Below, one piece after another: positions 1-34,155 of a stretch of 64,000 nt of DNA. The position numbers were made by a program, and so were the translations under genes. The notes under the pieces were generated by a model. It was not told where the DNA came from. It saw nothing but the letters and a program-made list of their open reading frames with translations, and searched no databases. The stretch is from Amorphochlora amoebiformis. Its lineage: Eukaryota > Cercozoa > Chlorarachniophyceae. The stretch lies in the NCBI GenBank assembly GCA_054601695.1, contig BAAHQB010000235.1, positions 124,001 to 188,000 on the forward strand, written 5' to 3'. Within the stretch, counting starts at the first letter, position 1; the number at the start of each line of letters is the position of its first letter.

Positions 1-411
1 ATATATATATTCATTTATACGATACTTCCGTCAGACCTATAACTCTCTTCTTTGTCCTTTCTCTCTCTCTTCTCTAACTCACTGTCTCTCCTCTTCTCTC
101 TCGAATTCCCTCATTATTTCTCTCTCCTTATCTGTCCCTCTATATCACCTTCAAGACTCGACCACACATCTCACTCCCTCCGTTGCCGTCTCTCTCTCTC
201 TCTCTCTCCTCTCCTCTCCCAACCCTCTCATCCTCTGTTTCCCCCACTCCCCCGTTCTCTCTCTCACTCTCTATCTTTTCTCTCCTACTCTCTTCCTCTC
301 TATCAAACTCTCTTTCTCGCTCTATCCCTCCTTACTCGTCTTCTTTATGGCCTTGCATTCTGCACTGCACTCGGCCACACAGTCTCTGAGAGGCCCTGCG
401 ACCTGGGTTAG
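1..411. repeat. Pyrimidine-rich (CT)n low-complexity tract
   Basis: The + strand is almost purely C and T with runs of CTCT from about 50 to 335. It then grades into ordinary sequence before a telomere-like array. The Ser/Leu-rich open frames here are translations of this tract. A mirror tract, GA-rich on the + strand, closes the window at 63.5-63.9 kb. No gene is supported. Confidence 0.85.
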
Positions 412-417
412 CGGTTG

Positions 418-652
418 AGGTCAAAGGTTGGGTTTAAGGTTAGGGTAAGGGTTAGGGTTAGGGTTAGGGTTAGGGTTGGGTTTAAGAGGGTTAGGGTTAA
501 GGTTAGGGTTAGTTTAGGGTTAAGAGTTAGAATGAGGGTTAGATAAAGTTAGGGTTAAGCTTCGTTACGGTTAAGTTTTAGGTTAGGATTCAGCTTGGGA
601 TTAAGGTTAGAGTCAAGGTTAGGGTTAAGGTTAGGGTTAAGGTTCGAATCAA
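418..652 (+). repeat. Degenerate telomere-like TTAGGG array
   Basis: Repeats of TTAGGG with drifted units (TTAAGG, TTAGAG, GTTTAAG) run for about 230 bp, with four near-perfect units around 445-475. It is internal and decayed, so it is an interstitial telomere-like repeat, not a chromosome end. A weaker patch follows at about 890-975 and another at about 2540-2622, both in the same orientation. Confidence 0.85.
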
Positions 653-740
653 CAGTATTAGGGTCTAGAGGCTGTCGGACAATACATACATATATATATA
701 TATATATATATCCGTAAAAGTTATTGTGTATGCCTTATAT

Positions 741-775
<35 letters not shown>

Positions 776-841
776 CATGTATGTATATAAACATATGTAA
801 TGCGTAAAGATATTATTCTCACGATATATCTGCATGTATAC

Positions 842-19449
<18,608 letters not shown>

Positions 19450-19736
19450 CTCAAAGAAAGTATACAATAGGAGAGTATGGGCAAGTATATTGAACAAAAT
19501 GTATGAATGAGAATATGTGTGTATTTTACACTTCTGATGGAAACATGTATATTTGTATGTAATATGTACATGTAAATGTAATATTTACATATGTAGTACT
19601 GCATGTGTACATGTATGTTTATATAACAATATATATTATACATATATATATATATGTATATAAAATAATATACATATATAATATATATATATATATTCTG
19701 TATATGTATTTACATATGCATGCATAGATATCTTTA

Positions 19737-19773
<37 letters not shown>

Positions 19774-19821
19774 TACATATGTATAATTTATATTTATAAC
19801 TAAAAATATACATGTTAATAA

Positions 19822-19858
<37 letters not shown>

Positions 19859-20095
19859 TAGGTATATATACATATATATGTATATATATATGTTAACATA
19901 TACGTAATGATATGTGCAATATCTCTTGCAACATAATGTAATATATATTTATTTGTGCACATCTGTATGTAGATACATTATATGTATGTATATATGAATA
20001 TATAAACACATTTCGTATGCTATATATACATGTATATATAATGCCCATATATGAAAATATTATATACATATTCATATATATATATATATATATAT

Positions 20096-20133
<38 letters not shown>

Positions 20134-20253
20134 GTACATATACATGATATTTACAATTATATGAATATATCTGACATTTAAACATACATACCTGAATATG
20201 AATATACATGTATACATATTATACAAGGAAATATAAATATTTATAATACGTAT

Positions 20254-20299
<46 letters not shown>

Positions 20300-20573
20300 G
20301 TGATATATGAATGTGTATTTATACACACACATATATATATATATATATGTATATTATATGTAAGATATTTTATGTCCTATACTAATTTATAGTAGTGTAT
20401 TAATTTTTTTGTATATTTCTATTCACATATTAGTATTAAAAACAAAAAAAAATCTAACTATGCACACCATAAACGTAATTATGCACATGCGTACAGAGAC
20501 AGGAAATGTGTGTATAGAGTAGCAATAAGTAGACCTACATTCACATTTACACACCTCTCGAAGCGACGATGAT
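19450..20573. other. Divergent gap between genes, mostly TA-rich
   Basis: This lies between the first recognised exon of the minus PDZ/coiled-coil gene and the first candidate exon of the + AP2 gene. It holds (TA)n tracts at 19.62-19.90 and 20.07-20.35 kb, then about 200 bp of ordinary sequence before 20574. The true 5' exon of the left gene may lie here. No promoter motif could be picked out of the TA background. Confidence 0.5.
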
Positions 20574-23500
20574 ATGAATTTTCTCGAGGCCGATACGGCG
20601 CTGGCATTGGAGCCCTACAAATCCCTGAAATCATGTTTATTTTCGATTCTTTTGGATTTGCGTTTAGCTAAAGGGGGTAAGGACAAAGGATTAGGGAATG
20701 GTGCGGATTCAGCCGCATAAATAATCTAAATGCGCAACATACACTGACTTATTCATGTATGCGAGGTTTCGGTTAATTGTGGGTCCAGTTTTCATGTAGA
20801 TTGGGAGGGATGAACCTAAAACGCATATCTAAGTGTTATTTCAAATATTACCCTCTTGAAGTTGTACAGTGCCCGGTCAGTGATCATGATCTCTCTTTCC
20901 TGTTCCTTCCCTGAGACATATTTCCATGTGCTTAGCTGTACGCGACAGCGTTACAAGTTTTGTACATTGCACAGGCACCTCGTTTGTTGGTCTTGAGGAA
21001 CTTATCGGAGAAAATGAGCGTCTCCGGTCGAAAGCCTGCGAGGATATACATGGGAAACACGAAGGTATTCAGCATTCGTGTCACCTGTAGCCGTAGTCAG
21101 CACAGATTTCGCCGCAGAGTCCGCGGAAAAATTCAACCTACATATCAAATTAACCTCACATTCGATTTGTACTTGAATCACATAGTTTTGTGGGCCATAT
21201 ATGGGACCCCTGACACCTCGAGGGAGATGCTCAATTGACGTGGATTAAAGTGAATCTAAGACATCAGGTACAACATGTTGGGGAGCGGGGACGGGGGATT
21301 TAGGGTTGTGGGTTGGAAGAGGAAGACATCATCTCCGTTTACATGCTCAAACCTGTCCAAATTCTTCTCAAAATCGTAAGTATTGTAGCGCATTGCTGCA
21401 TCTTGCCGACACAGCGAAGGCGTGATCTTCTTCTCCTTGAGTAGCTCAAACATCACGGAGATCCTTCCGCCGTTCGTCCTTCATTCGGCAAATAATATGT
21501 TAAGACGCGTGACACCGGGACCGAAGCTATTGTCCTGGGGATGTCCCGGGAATTTGACCTATAACAAATGAAACAAAAACATCGGGCCTCTAATAATAAT
21601 ACTTATAACCTGGATGAGATCAAGCGATTTCACAAGGTGGTGGCAATGGGGGATGCCATTCCGGAAGTCAGGTGAATGGGCTCTCGAAGGGGAATATTCG
21701 TGAGTATACACTGATGATTAACCAATATCCCAGGAATAAGGCATCCGTACAAAATGAGTGCAAAAAATCAGGCGAAAAGGTGTCAGATGATACTGGAGGT
21801 GACATTGACTGACTCTTTCTTCACATACGGAGTCTTAGTCCAACGCTGCTGACTCATTTTGGGCCCAACACCCTATATGTAGGCATCAGTGTGAATTTTG
21901 AGGATATTAAAGCACTTCCCCGGGGACTGCAGATGTCACACGTCGCAAACGGGCTGCTCACAATGACTGAAGTCGAAAAGGATGACAAATTATTTTTTGA
22001 GCACGGCTGTCGTTCAAGCACTAAGACCAAGTACGTTGGAGTATACACAAACGGAAAGAAAGGATACAAGGCCCAGTTTCATGCCCTAGGACAAAAATTG
22101 TGAGTGGAACATCCGATATCACCAGAAATCTAACCAAACCATTACTCAAATAAGCAGCTACATGGGCACTTTTCCCACTGCTAAAGAGGCTGCGAGGTAC
22201 GTCATATGTGCTTTCCTGTCTCTCGATATATTCTCTGTCCTCTCTCCATTTACTCCAAAGTTTCTGCCGAATGCCGTATGGACTTCTTGGAAGATCAACC
22301 TTAGTCTATCATCCCACCCTAACTCGAAACCTCCTGTTCCCTATCTTCGGACTTTTGGTCCGAAGATGTTCCCGGTTGTTAAAATCTAAGGCGTATCCCG
22401 GACGTAATTCATTTTATCATATCATTGTGCTAAACTTAGAGCCTATAACCTTGTGGCCGAGAAGCACGGCAAGGAGACGAACATCATATCATCGGGCTCT
22501 GAAGATGGCGACGACCTCCTGGACGTCACAGTTGTTCAATCCCCGAAGATTCCCGCATCTTGCCTCAACAAGTCCCCCAAGTCTGGCCGTAAGCGGAAGA
22601 AATCGTCAAGCACTTCCAGCGAAACAAGCAAGCGAATACGTAAGAACCGCGCTCGCAAGTCATCTATGGGATTTGCCCCAGGATTATCCGACGATAGGCG
22701 CGCGATTGTCCGATTGGCGCGTGTTTTGGCGACCAGGGGTAGTAGGAGCGCGGTGATGAGCCTGCGAAGGATCCTATCTCCTGAGAACCTGATGTCGGTG
22801 TTGTCAGAGTCAGAGCTCATAAAGTTAGTGTTTGGGTCTGAGAGTATGGGGCATGCGGGTGGAGCTGGAGAGACAAAGGGTGTCGAAAGAAACCACATGA
22901 TAATCAATTCTTTCGAGAAGACCGATAGTGAGACTCGAAATCCTGTCTCCTCGAACATAAATCCTGGATCAACGAGGGAGGAGGCTGGGAGGGATCGCGA
23001 CGAGGCAGAGGCGAGTTGTGGGAGAGAAGGTGAGACAAAGGGGAAGGCCGTAGGGGAAGGCAACCGGGGGGTGGGGTGTTCAGATCGAATGCAAAGAAAT
23101 AGAGGCCAAGGAGATTTAGGCATGCAGATTAGGGAGCAGGAAGGGAGCTTAAGGGATGGCGAACCGCCGTCGATCCACCTGCCGCAAGGACTTGAGAGTG
23201 ATTTCGACCAGCTCATGCACACTCTCCGCAGTGTCTCGTAAGAACGACATCCAACAATTTTTCATTCCTATAAATCGTGCATGCCAACTGATGCATGGTC
23301 TCACAGGTTCCAAGAGGATGTAGACATCCTCGAGGAGTATCTCATCGACACTTCACTGCAGGTAGAGACCAACATATAATCCGAAGTGTGGAAAAGGAAA
23401 TCGAAGCCCTTAAATGTACATAACACCCACACACACACAGACTTATATGTGTGGGTATGTAAGCAACGTCACATGGGATTATACGTATGATTATATACGC

Positions 23501-23671
23501 TTATACATGTATGATATTTTCACATGTATACATATATATATGATAACACATGCATAACCATGCAAAAAGCAGACATTGTGTAGAATAGTATATGTACATA
23601 TATTGTTCACAAATATTACGTACTAGAAATGTATGTATATACCTATATGTATATAATATTGTATATATATA

Positions 23672-23709
<38 letters not shown>

Positions 23710-23929
23710 AATAATAAACTTACATATTCTTTTAAAGGTACATACAAATACATTGATATCTATTTATAACTACTATATATATATATGTGTATATATATAT
23801 GTTCATATATTACATGCATGAAATGTTTTTTCATTTCATAGTTTTTGAATACAATTGATACATACATATTTATATAATATAGATGTGTCTGTGTATATCT
23901 ATATGTATACATCACATACTTAAGAAAAC

Positions 23930-23970
<41 letters not shown>

Positions 23971-23989
23971 ATATTCACATGTTATGCAG

Positions 23990-24037
<48 letters not shown>

Positions 24038-24504
24038 TAGATATATATGTACATATGTGTATATATATATAATATATATAATTATATATATATATATATA
24101 TATATATGAATATACATATATATAAATATATATATATATTATATGTGTGTGTATATATGTGTGTTTTTGTGTGTTGTATGCATGTATGTAGAATAGAGTC
24201 ATGTATATTGCATATATATATATATATATAACGTATATATATATATATATATAAATATATACATATATACATATATACATATATATATATATGTGTGTGT
24301 ATAATAATCTTAGATATGCATAACATAAATACGGTCGAAATTCTTGTCTCAGGACACAGTTAACCTCGAGGACAAGATCACGGAGTGCACAAACCACTCG
24401 ACGTCGCGCATCAGCGACGACAGCTACGACATTGAATACGTTATGGCTCAGCTTAGCCTCAAGGAGCTGCGCTCTCAGGCCAGGTATACCCTTATATATA
24501 TATA

Positions 24505-24589
<85 letters not shown>

Positions 24590-25604
24590 ATATATATATA
24601 TTTATTTATACACGTTATATTCAGTTTTCTTTATATGTACATATATATATATATAATTATATATGTATATATTATTTTTAGATATGTATCTATTTATATA
24701 TTTAAATATAAAGAAATACTATATAATACACACATATATGTATATATGTGTATAAATACAAGTCCGGTACATGTAATAATATATACATAGATACTAGTGC
24801 GTAATATTGTGTATGTAATCCTAACCCTCCATTATGTACCAAGCACCTAATACCTAATATACCTGCAGTTGTTTATTGTACAACGATGAAACTGATGCTT
24901 TCCTCAGACGGCTAGGAGTTACGACTAAGAACTCTAACAAGCGCAAGCTCGCAGAACGCATTATGATTCGACTCGACTCTATCTTTAGCGTGCCGGCGGA
25001 TGATCCCTCTGCGCCGAAGTACAGCCTGCTCAAGCCCAAGGTGACAAATCCCTCCTCGTGTCCTATTTGGTTATCTCATTGCCAAACAGCTATCGATCTC
25101 ATTGCCAAAAAGCTGTCGAAAGGAGAAGATTTATCTTTCTAACATCTATCTCCGTTATGCATCTGCATTTGTCATCCAGCCATCAGAGCTAGAGGCCATG
25201 AATCATGAGGACAGGAGGGTTACGAGCGGTGGAGCGGACGCAAAGCAAGCCAAGGGCAGCAGAGAGTGAGTAATCCGAAAACCAAATGCAGTCTACAGGC
25301 ATTCGTGAGGAGATTGACTCACCTGTATCATTCTGTCTTGTTTTACTGAAGGAACTTACCGATTGACCCCGTGAAATTGTCGTATCCTTTCCTCAGGAGG
25401 ATCCCTGAAAAATCTGCAAAGAAACCACCATCCAAATCTAAAGGTATACTTTATTAAAAAACAAATACATCCCAACCCTTCTTCCCGAACGCATTCTATT
25501 CAGTTCAGCGATTGGTAGCTTGATAATCCAGAAATTATTACATACAATATATATATATATATATATGTTATATATATGTAAACATTGTTATGAAAACATA
25601 TACA

Positions 25605-25651
<47 letters not shown>

Positions 25652-26109
25652 GCCGCTTGAGTTGTTCCGGCTGTCAGCTTTGTTGGCGACGTGGGCACTT
25701 TGCTCCGCCGCCACAACCTGCCGCAGCAGTCCGGGCCCCGCAGCGGTTGCGGCGGCGGTGGAGGTGGTAGAGGCGGATGCGGGGGCGTGGATATATATAT
25801 ATATATATATATTGTATATATACATATTTTTTTTCTCACACAAATATGTGTACATAGGGAGGACTAAAGGCACCCGAATTAAGAAACCAAAGACTGCTTT
25901 TAACTTCTTCCAGGTAGTACATATATGTGTACATCTAGCTTATTTACATATATACAATGCGTACATATAAATAAATATATGTATACGTATATTATGGTGT
26001 GCATAAATATTTATAGAGATACATTCTTTGAACGTTTACATTTATGTACACAAATTGATATTTGGCAAATTCATACATTCTAATATATACCTTCCTGAGT
26101 GTAATGTGC

Positions 26110-26146
<37 letters not shown>

Positions 26147-26861
26147 CGTATATATATATGTATATAATGCATCTATTATACCGATGCATATTAAAGCTGG
26201 CCACAGTGTATAAACATTGAATTGGGAAATTATATGGAACAGAAAGAGATCAACGGCAAGGTCTCGGAGGAGCTTAGAGCACAGGGTATAGCGGGAGCAA
26301 AAGAGGTGTTTGTAACCTTAACACTATCACATTACACCTTGTTCTATTAAGATTTATTTTTTTGTATGATATTACATCATATTTTATACATTATGTTATG
26401 TGATATACTGTATTAGATTATATTCCATTACACTATATTATACAATATTATACAAAATCATATTGGTATATTATGTGTGTATAATACATATATCATTGTA
26501 ATATATCTTATATAAACATATTTGTATTTGTGTATCAACACACTTAGATATATATCCATACATAGTATTATGTATATATATATATATATTATATATATAT
26601 ATATATGCATATATAGATATATATATAATATATATATTATGTGCAGAACTAAAGTTGTATAAAATTTGGGTTTTGGGCGCACTTTTTGTATTTAATTCAT
26701 CAAAACTCCACGAGTACACGCTATGTACCCAAAATAATTATACTTAGTGTAAATGTTCTTGTGTACATATTTTAGATATTTTATACCGTGCGTAATAATA
26801 TGTGCATATGTAACTTCATATACATAGTTCGACAGTAATTGTCGGTAAATGTAATCTAATT

Positions 26862-26914
<53 letters not shown>

Positions 26915-26918
26915 ATTT

Positions 26919-26950
<32 letters not shown>

Positions 26951-27629
26951 AAATCAGCTTAATCATGCTACAGCTCGACGAATCGCCGATATGTGGTGTG
27001 TATATATTTATGTTACGTTATATGCTTTATATCACGTTACATTATATCTAATCGCTATATTATATCATATTATGTGTATAAATGTGGATAAATATATACA
27101 TATGAGTGTATCATATATGCATATATATATATATATATATATTTATATATGTATATATATATATATATGTGCATGTATAATATAATTTTTATAAACATAC
27201 ACATTTGTATTTTCGGTTGTTTTCATACATGCGCAGATACGCATTGTAGACAAAGGTATGTAAACGTTATGTATATCATATATTCAGAAATGTATATATG
27301 AGTACGTGAAAATACATGCTTGTATTTACATGTAAATATATATGTATACTTATATATATTTTACATTCGTATTCATGTACGTTGTTTGTGCATGGTCCAC
27401 ACAACGTGTAAATGAATATATATAATAAATAATATGTATTTCTACATATATATATATATATATATATGTCTGCGCGTGTCTATGATACATAACTTTTTGT
27501 AACATCTATGTTCTGAATATGTCATATACTTTAACTTATATGTAATACATGTAATACATATGAAGGCGTGCCATGGGTGAAGAGGAGCGCGAGCCATACC
27601 AGGTGCTCATATATATGTGTGGATACATA

Positions 27630-27667
<38 letters not shown>

Positions 27668-28100
27668 AGCACATTCATTACATATGATATGAATATCATA
27701 CAACATATAGTATGTAGTATACACCATGGATGTATTTTATAGCATCAATATGTATACATAGTAAAAGTATAAATATTTTTTAATATACATATTATGTATG
27801 TGTGTGAATATATAAAAAATGTGTAGATATAACACATATATACATAACATATTTGTATACACATACAGATAAAGTCCCGAGCAGACAAGGTACTGTACCA
27901 AAGGCTGCTGCAACAAGCGGCTGAGAAAACATGTTCCGAAGGCCGACAGGTAAATCGCTATACAATCGCTGTACAACATATATATATATATATATATATT
28001 AATATATATATATATGTAATATATAATATATATATATATATATGTATGTATATATATAATAAAAATATATTTACATATATGGAAATATAATACATACACA

Positions 28101-28134
<34 letters not shown>

Positions 28135-28186
28135 GTGGACTACATATATATAATTACTATCGTCGAAGTATACAGCATCAGTATAG

Positions 28187-28218
<32 letters not shown>

Positions 28219-28401
28219 ATACATATATGTATACATATATACGTATACTTATACGCATATGTTTAAATATACGTCGTGCATATTCAACAGAGCGAGATGA
28301 GCTTAAACGATTCCAAAGCTAAGGTGGACTTAGTGTATATAATATATACAGAATCAACTGTTGGCTAGATAGTTCTTATTTTTGCTCAATATACATGTCT
28401 A

Positions 28402-28448
<47 letters not shown>

Positions 28449-28636
28449 GTAAGTGTATATATATATACATATATATATATTCTAGACATAGATGTATATT
28501 ATATATATATATATATGATTTATTTGGGCATTGAATAGGACGTGAGGAAGGGGAAAAGACACCAACGGGGCAAGGTTGAGGTATACGTAAAATTTAACAG
28601 TTCTTATTTTTGCTCAATGTACATGTATAAACATAC

Positions 28637-28668
<32 letters not shown>

Positions 28669-28885
28669 GTGTGTGTGTATATATATATATATATATAAGT
28701 ATGTGTATATAGATATACATATATATATTCTAGACATAGATGTTATATATATATATAATATATATATTTATATATGTGTGTATATATGATTTATTTGGGC
28801 ATTGAATAGGATGTGAGGAAGGGGAAAAGACAACAACGGGGCAAGGTTGAGGTATACGTAAAATTTAACACATATTACATATCTG

Positions 28886-28931
<46 letters not shown>

Positions 28932-29639
28932 CATAAAAATACATACACACACGTATTTCATCAATACCTTATAGGATAACTTTTGGTATCTGTATTAATT
29001 CAAAGAGTTTTATCATATCCATAGATAGTTACATATATATATTTATATATGTATGTATATATATATATATGTGTGTTACACACACACACACACATATATA
29101 TGTATGTATGTGTAATATGTATGTGTATGACATCTTTTGTCTCCAGAGGATGGATACTAAACACAATATGTCTGTATGTACATATGTGTATATACATATA
29201 TATATATATATATACATATGTATAATGTATGTATGTGTATATATATGTGGGCATATATATATATACATATCTGTACAAGACAAATATGTACATGTATGAA
29301 ATTTTTTAGGAAAAGGTTGAGGAAACGGCCAAAAAGATTAGAAGAAAGAAGAAATCAAAAAAGAGGAAGGTATGTATAATGCATTCATGCAAAGTACATA
29401 AAACATATGCATGTGATAGACACATACTTCTTTGTGTGTGCGTTAAAAAAATGAATGTGTGTGTGTCTCTAATTTTTTCCCAATTAATTGTATCTGCAGA
29501 GCTCTTCGACCAAGCCCAAATTCCCGTCTAAGCCTGAAGGTGAGTACTTTCTCAACATAACTTACATTGTACATATATATATTTACATGTATTTTTATAT
29601 GTACATATATAAATATATAAATGTACACATGTACATACG

Positions 29640-29680
<41 letters not shown>

Positions 29681-30300
29681 ATTAATGTGTTTATATGTGT
29701 GTGTGTGAGTATTTGTGAACAACACGTAGATGATATATATATATATATATATTATTATTATTATATATATATATATATATATTAATATTGCATATATATA
29801 AATATGAATATGTCTATGTATATACATATAGTGTGTGAATGTGTTGCAAATATGGCATGTACATATACATACTCCCAACCTCCTCCAGCCCAACTCCAAC
29901 CTCCCACAACTCCACCCCCTCGACACCTTTCCCCCCTCAAACCCCAACTCCAACCCGAACGCCAACCCGAACGCCAACGCCAACCCCTCCCCCAAAACCG
30001 TATAAATGCAATGCATATAGAGCAAAAACACAGCGAGGATTTTATACCTCGCTCCCAACACGCCCCGTATACAGTTCAACTCGGGCAAAATGGAGCAAGA
30101 ACTAACGATAGGAGGGCGTTGATGTATCATAGTGGGTACAGTGAGGTGTTTTCGCCCCGGCGAGAGGACAGGAGGCAGAGTGGGGAAGGGAGGATGAGAG
30201 AACAGGTTGGATTGGTTCAGTTTTGAATATATATATATATATATATGTATATATATGTATGTATATATATATATATATAAATATAATATATATATATATA

Positions 30301-30335
<35 letters not shown>

Positions 30336-30340
30336 GTATG

Positions 30341-30372
<32 letters not shown>

Positions 30373-30715
30373 ATATATAGGCATAGTATATGTAGACATA
30401 TACACATGCATGCATAGATATACATATTTATGTGCATGTGTATAAACATATATGCACACATATAATATTTAAGTCTTATATATATAAATATATATATATA
30501 TATTTGCATATAAAATACATATTATATCACATATATCGTGAGGGTGGCCCGTTCTAGTATGTATACATAATTCTACGTAAGTCTATTTGTTTATATTATA
30601 TATGTATATTTATATATTATATATTGGAAATATGTATGTAAATGTATATCTATTTACATGTAGATTTCTATATATATATATTTTTATATATATATTTATA
30701 TGCATATATATATGC

Positions 30716-30773
<58 letters not shown>

Positions 30774-30787
30774 ATATGTATGTATGT

Positions 30788-30820
<33 letters not shown>

Positions 30821-30850
30821 ACATATATATATACATATAATTTCTAGATA

Positions 30851-30925
<75 letters not shown>

Positions 30926-31144
30926 ATATGTGTGTACACCTAACAAGCATCATATATCCACTTATTTATAAGGTTATATATACAATATATACAATATATA
31001 TATATACATGTATGATACAGTATCAACCCATATTTATACATATATCTTGTTTCCAGCACCCTGTGTACCATCCAGGAATTCTCCATCATCACGTATGCAT
31101 AACGTTGTGTATCTAGACATGATATAATACTACATGTATACATG

Positions 31145-31178
<34 letters not shown>

Positions 31179-31186
31179 ATATATGC

Positions 31187-31219
<33 letters not shown>

Positions 31220-31235
31220 CATATATTTATACATA

Positions 31236-31288
<53 letters not shown>

Positions 31289-31608
31289 AAAATATGTACA
31301 TATACGAAAATATGTTATATGTGTGCATGCGCAATGTACAAATGTAAAGTGAAAACATATACATATACACATATATAAAATATTCACATAGATATCCTTT
31401 TATACATATACATACATAAGACAAGTGTGCATATATATATATACATGTATAATTACATATACATATATGCATTTTTACCCAATAAATCACATGTAGCATA
31501 AATACGTTTTGGGTATATCCGTACATAGTACATGTACTTTCATACATGCATCTAGTAAAAATGTATGTGTAGCTTTGTATTCATGCCGTGTGCATATATT
31601 TAAATGTA

Positions 31609-31657
<49 letters not shown>

Positions 31658-32067
31658 TATATATATATATATATATTATACATGATATATTTAAACTTAA
31701 TGGAACGTATGCGTATACCATGTGCATATGTTTACAATATATAAATATATTATATCTATATATTCATCATCATCATCATATATATATATATATATAGTAT
31801 ACATATATATATATATATTTGTGTGTGTATGTATATACACAGTACATATACATACATACACACATGCATCATAAGTTATTGTGATTACACGTATCTTTTT
31901 CGTTGTAAGTCTGTACTCGAAGTTTTCAATTTATGTATGACATCCACCTATTTTACATATATATTTACGTACTATATATATGAACACATGTACTTGTTTT
32001 TCAGAATCCTCTATATCAGTCCGGGATACAGCCAATTCATTTCCACGGAGCATCAGGGTAATACATA

Positions 32068-32101
<34 letters not shown>

Positions 32102-32150
32102 ACATATGTTTCACATATTTGGTATATTTTATTTTTACATACATGTATAA

Positions 32151-32190
<40 letters not shown>

Positions 32191-32216
32191 ACTATGGTGC
32201 ATCAAGCGTTTATATG

Positions 32217-32268
<52 letters not shown>

Positions 32269-32657
32269 ATATATATATATGTATTTATACACATATATAA
32301 ATATAAATAGATATATATATATATTTACTTGTGTGTATAATGTGTGTGGTGTGTGTGGGATGTGTGTGGTGTGTGTGGGTGTAAATATATTCTAACCATG
32401 AACACAAATCATGGAGACATATATAAATACATGTTTATATATATATACATAGTATATATGCACAGGATGCAAAGGGAGCAACTGAGTAGAGCTATGAGAG
32501 CGCACGTGCCCGGGAGAACGGTGGAAGGGTTAGGGTCGGCTCTTGATTACAGGGTTAGGATCGGATTTGGGTTTACGGGGTTTAGGTCTGGATTGTTTTG
32601 GTATAGGTAAGGGTATATGCTAGGATTGGAATCTGGCGGTTAGAATGGTGAGTAAAT

Positions 32658-32709
<52 letters not shown>

Positions 32710-32850
32710 TATATACATGTATACATGTGTGTGTGTGTGTGTAAAAATATGAGTGAATATATATCTATGAGACATATACAGCCAGGTGTTATCGTGTATG
32801 TAGTAATGATTAATTCTAAACCCAATTCCGAACTGTAACTGTAACATATA

Positions 32851-32886
<36 letters not shown>

Positions 32887-32975
32887 CACACATACATATG
32901 CATATATTTCAAGCAGATGTGTTTACGCATGTAGTACATACACATATACGCCTATAATATGACTTTATAATGCAC

Positions 32976-33006
<31 letters not shown>

Positions 33007-33389
33007 TTCATATATATATATATGTAAAACATTATGTAATTGTTTTATTATATATATATATATATATGGGCTCAGTATGTCGGGGCGGGGATGACTGCAG
33101 GGCATGCGATTGTCGAGGTGAGCTTCATTATGAAGATATGTATGTATATGTAAATATGTATATATATATATATATATATGAATATTGCAATTTTTGGGGT
33201 ATGTAACAAAGTTTTATGTATGTATGGATTCTTGGTCATCCCATCAAGGTTATGTTCGTGGTAATACCTCATGTATCAGCATTTAGATATTTATTGAATC
33301 ATTACATGAAAGGACCATACACACATACACAAGTATATATATATTTTTTACATATATACACGTATCCACGCAGATATACAAATGTGTAG

Positions 33390-33420
<31 letters not shown>

Positions 33421-33624
33421 CAAAGATATTGCTGTTGTTTTACGTTTCAAAATCTCCACATATTTTGAATTTCATGTCGTTTTTATCTATTTCTCTCTTG
33501 GAATTATGTGCTTGGATTTTCCCCTCCCTTGGGCTGTTATTATGATTACTTTTCTTACTTCCCTTGGATTATCATTTATCATTTGTTTAACTAATATAAT
33601 TAATCGTATTGTAATGTTGTTCTA

Positions 33625-33662
<38 letters not shown>

Positions 33663-33769
33663 TACATGTATACATGCGCTCTTGCGTTCTAAATTCAATA
33701 TGTATATTTTCATGTGTGCCTTATATTATATGTATAAAAATAAATACCCAAATTGTGTACTTGTATATT

Positions 33770-33809
<40 letters not shown>

Positions 33810-33850
33810 ATGTATACACCTTTGCATGTATATTATTGACATATAATATG

Positions 33851-33883
<33 letters not shown>

Positions 33884-34123
33884 AAAAATCATGTAATCGT
33901 TGGATCGGTGTATTTGATGTTGAGTAGAATTCACGACGTTTCAGTTATATATATATATATATATATATATATTAGTATATATATATATATGTATTATTCT
34001 TACCTTTACACATGTGTACTATAAAAACATGTATATACAAACAATACTTAGGTGTATATGTATGTGTATATGTATGTAGATGTTAATTTTTATGTAAATA
34101 TTTTTTCTATAATATATATATAT

Positions 34124-34155
<32 letters not shown>

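Noticed and set aside
418-652. Chromosome end
   Set aside because: The TTAGGG units are degenerate, internal and repeated elsewhere in the window, so they are interstitial.
22208-22756. + strand ORF of 182 residues overlapping the AP2 gene
   Set aside because: It is in another frame of exon 22440-23237 and its intron. The AP2 frame matches a known domain across introns.
22536-23222. Minus-strand ORF of 228 residues
   Set aside because: Shadow of the basic Ser-rich exon of the AP2/HMG gene; no splice or domain support.
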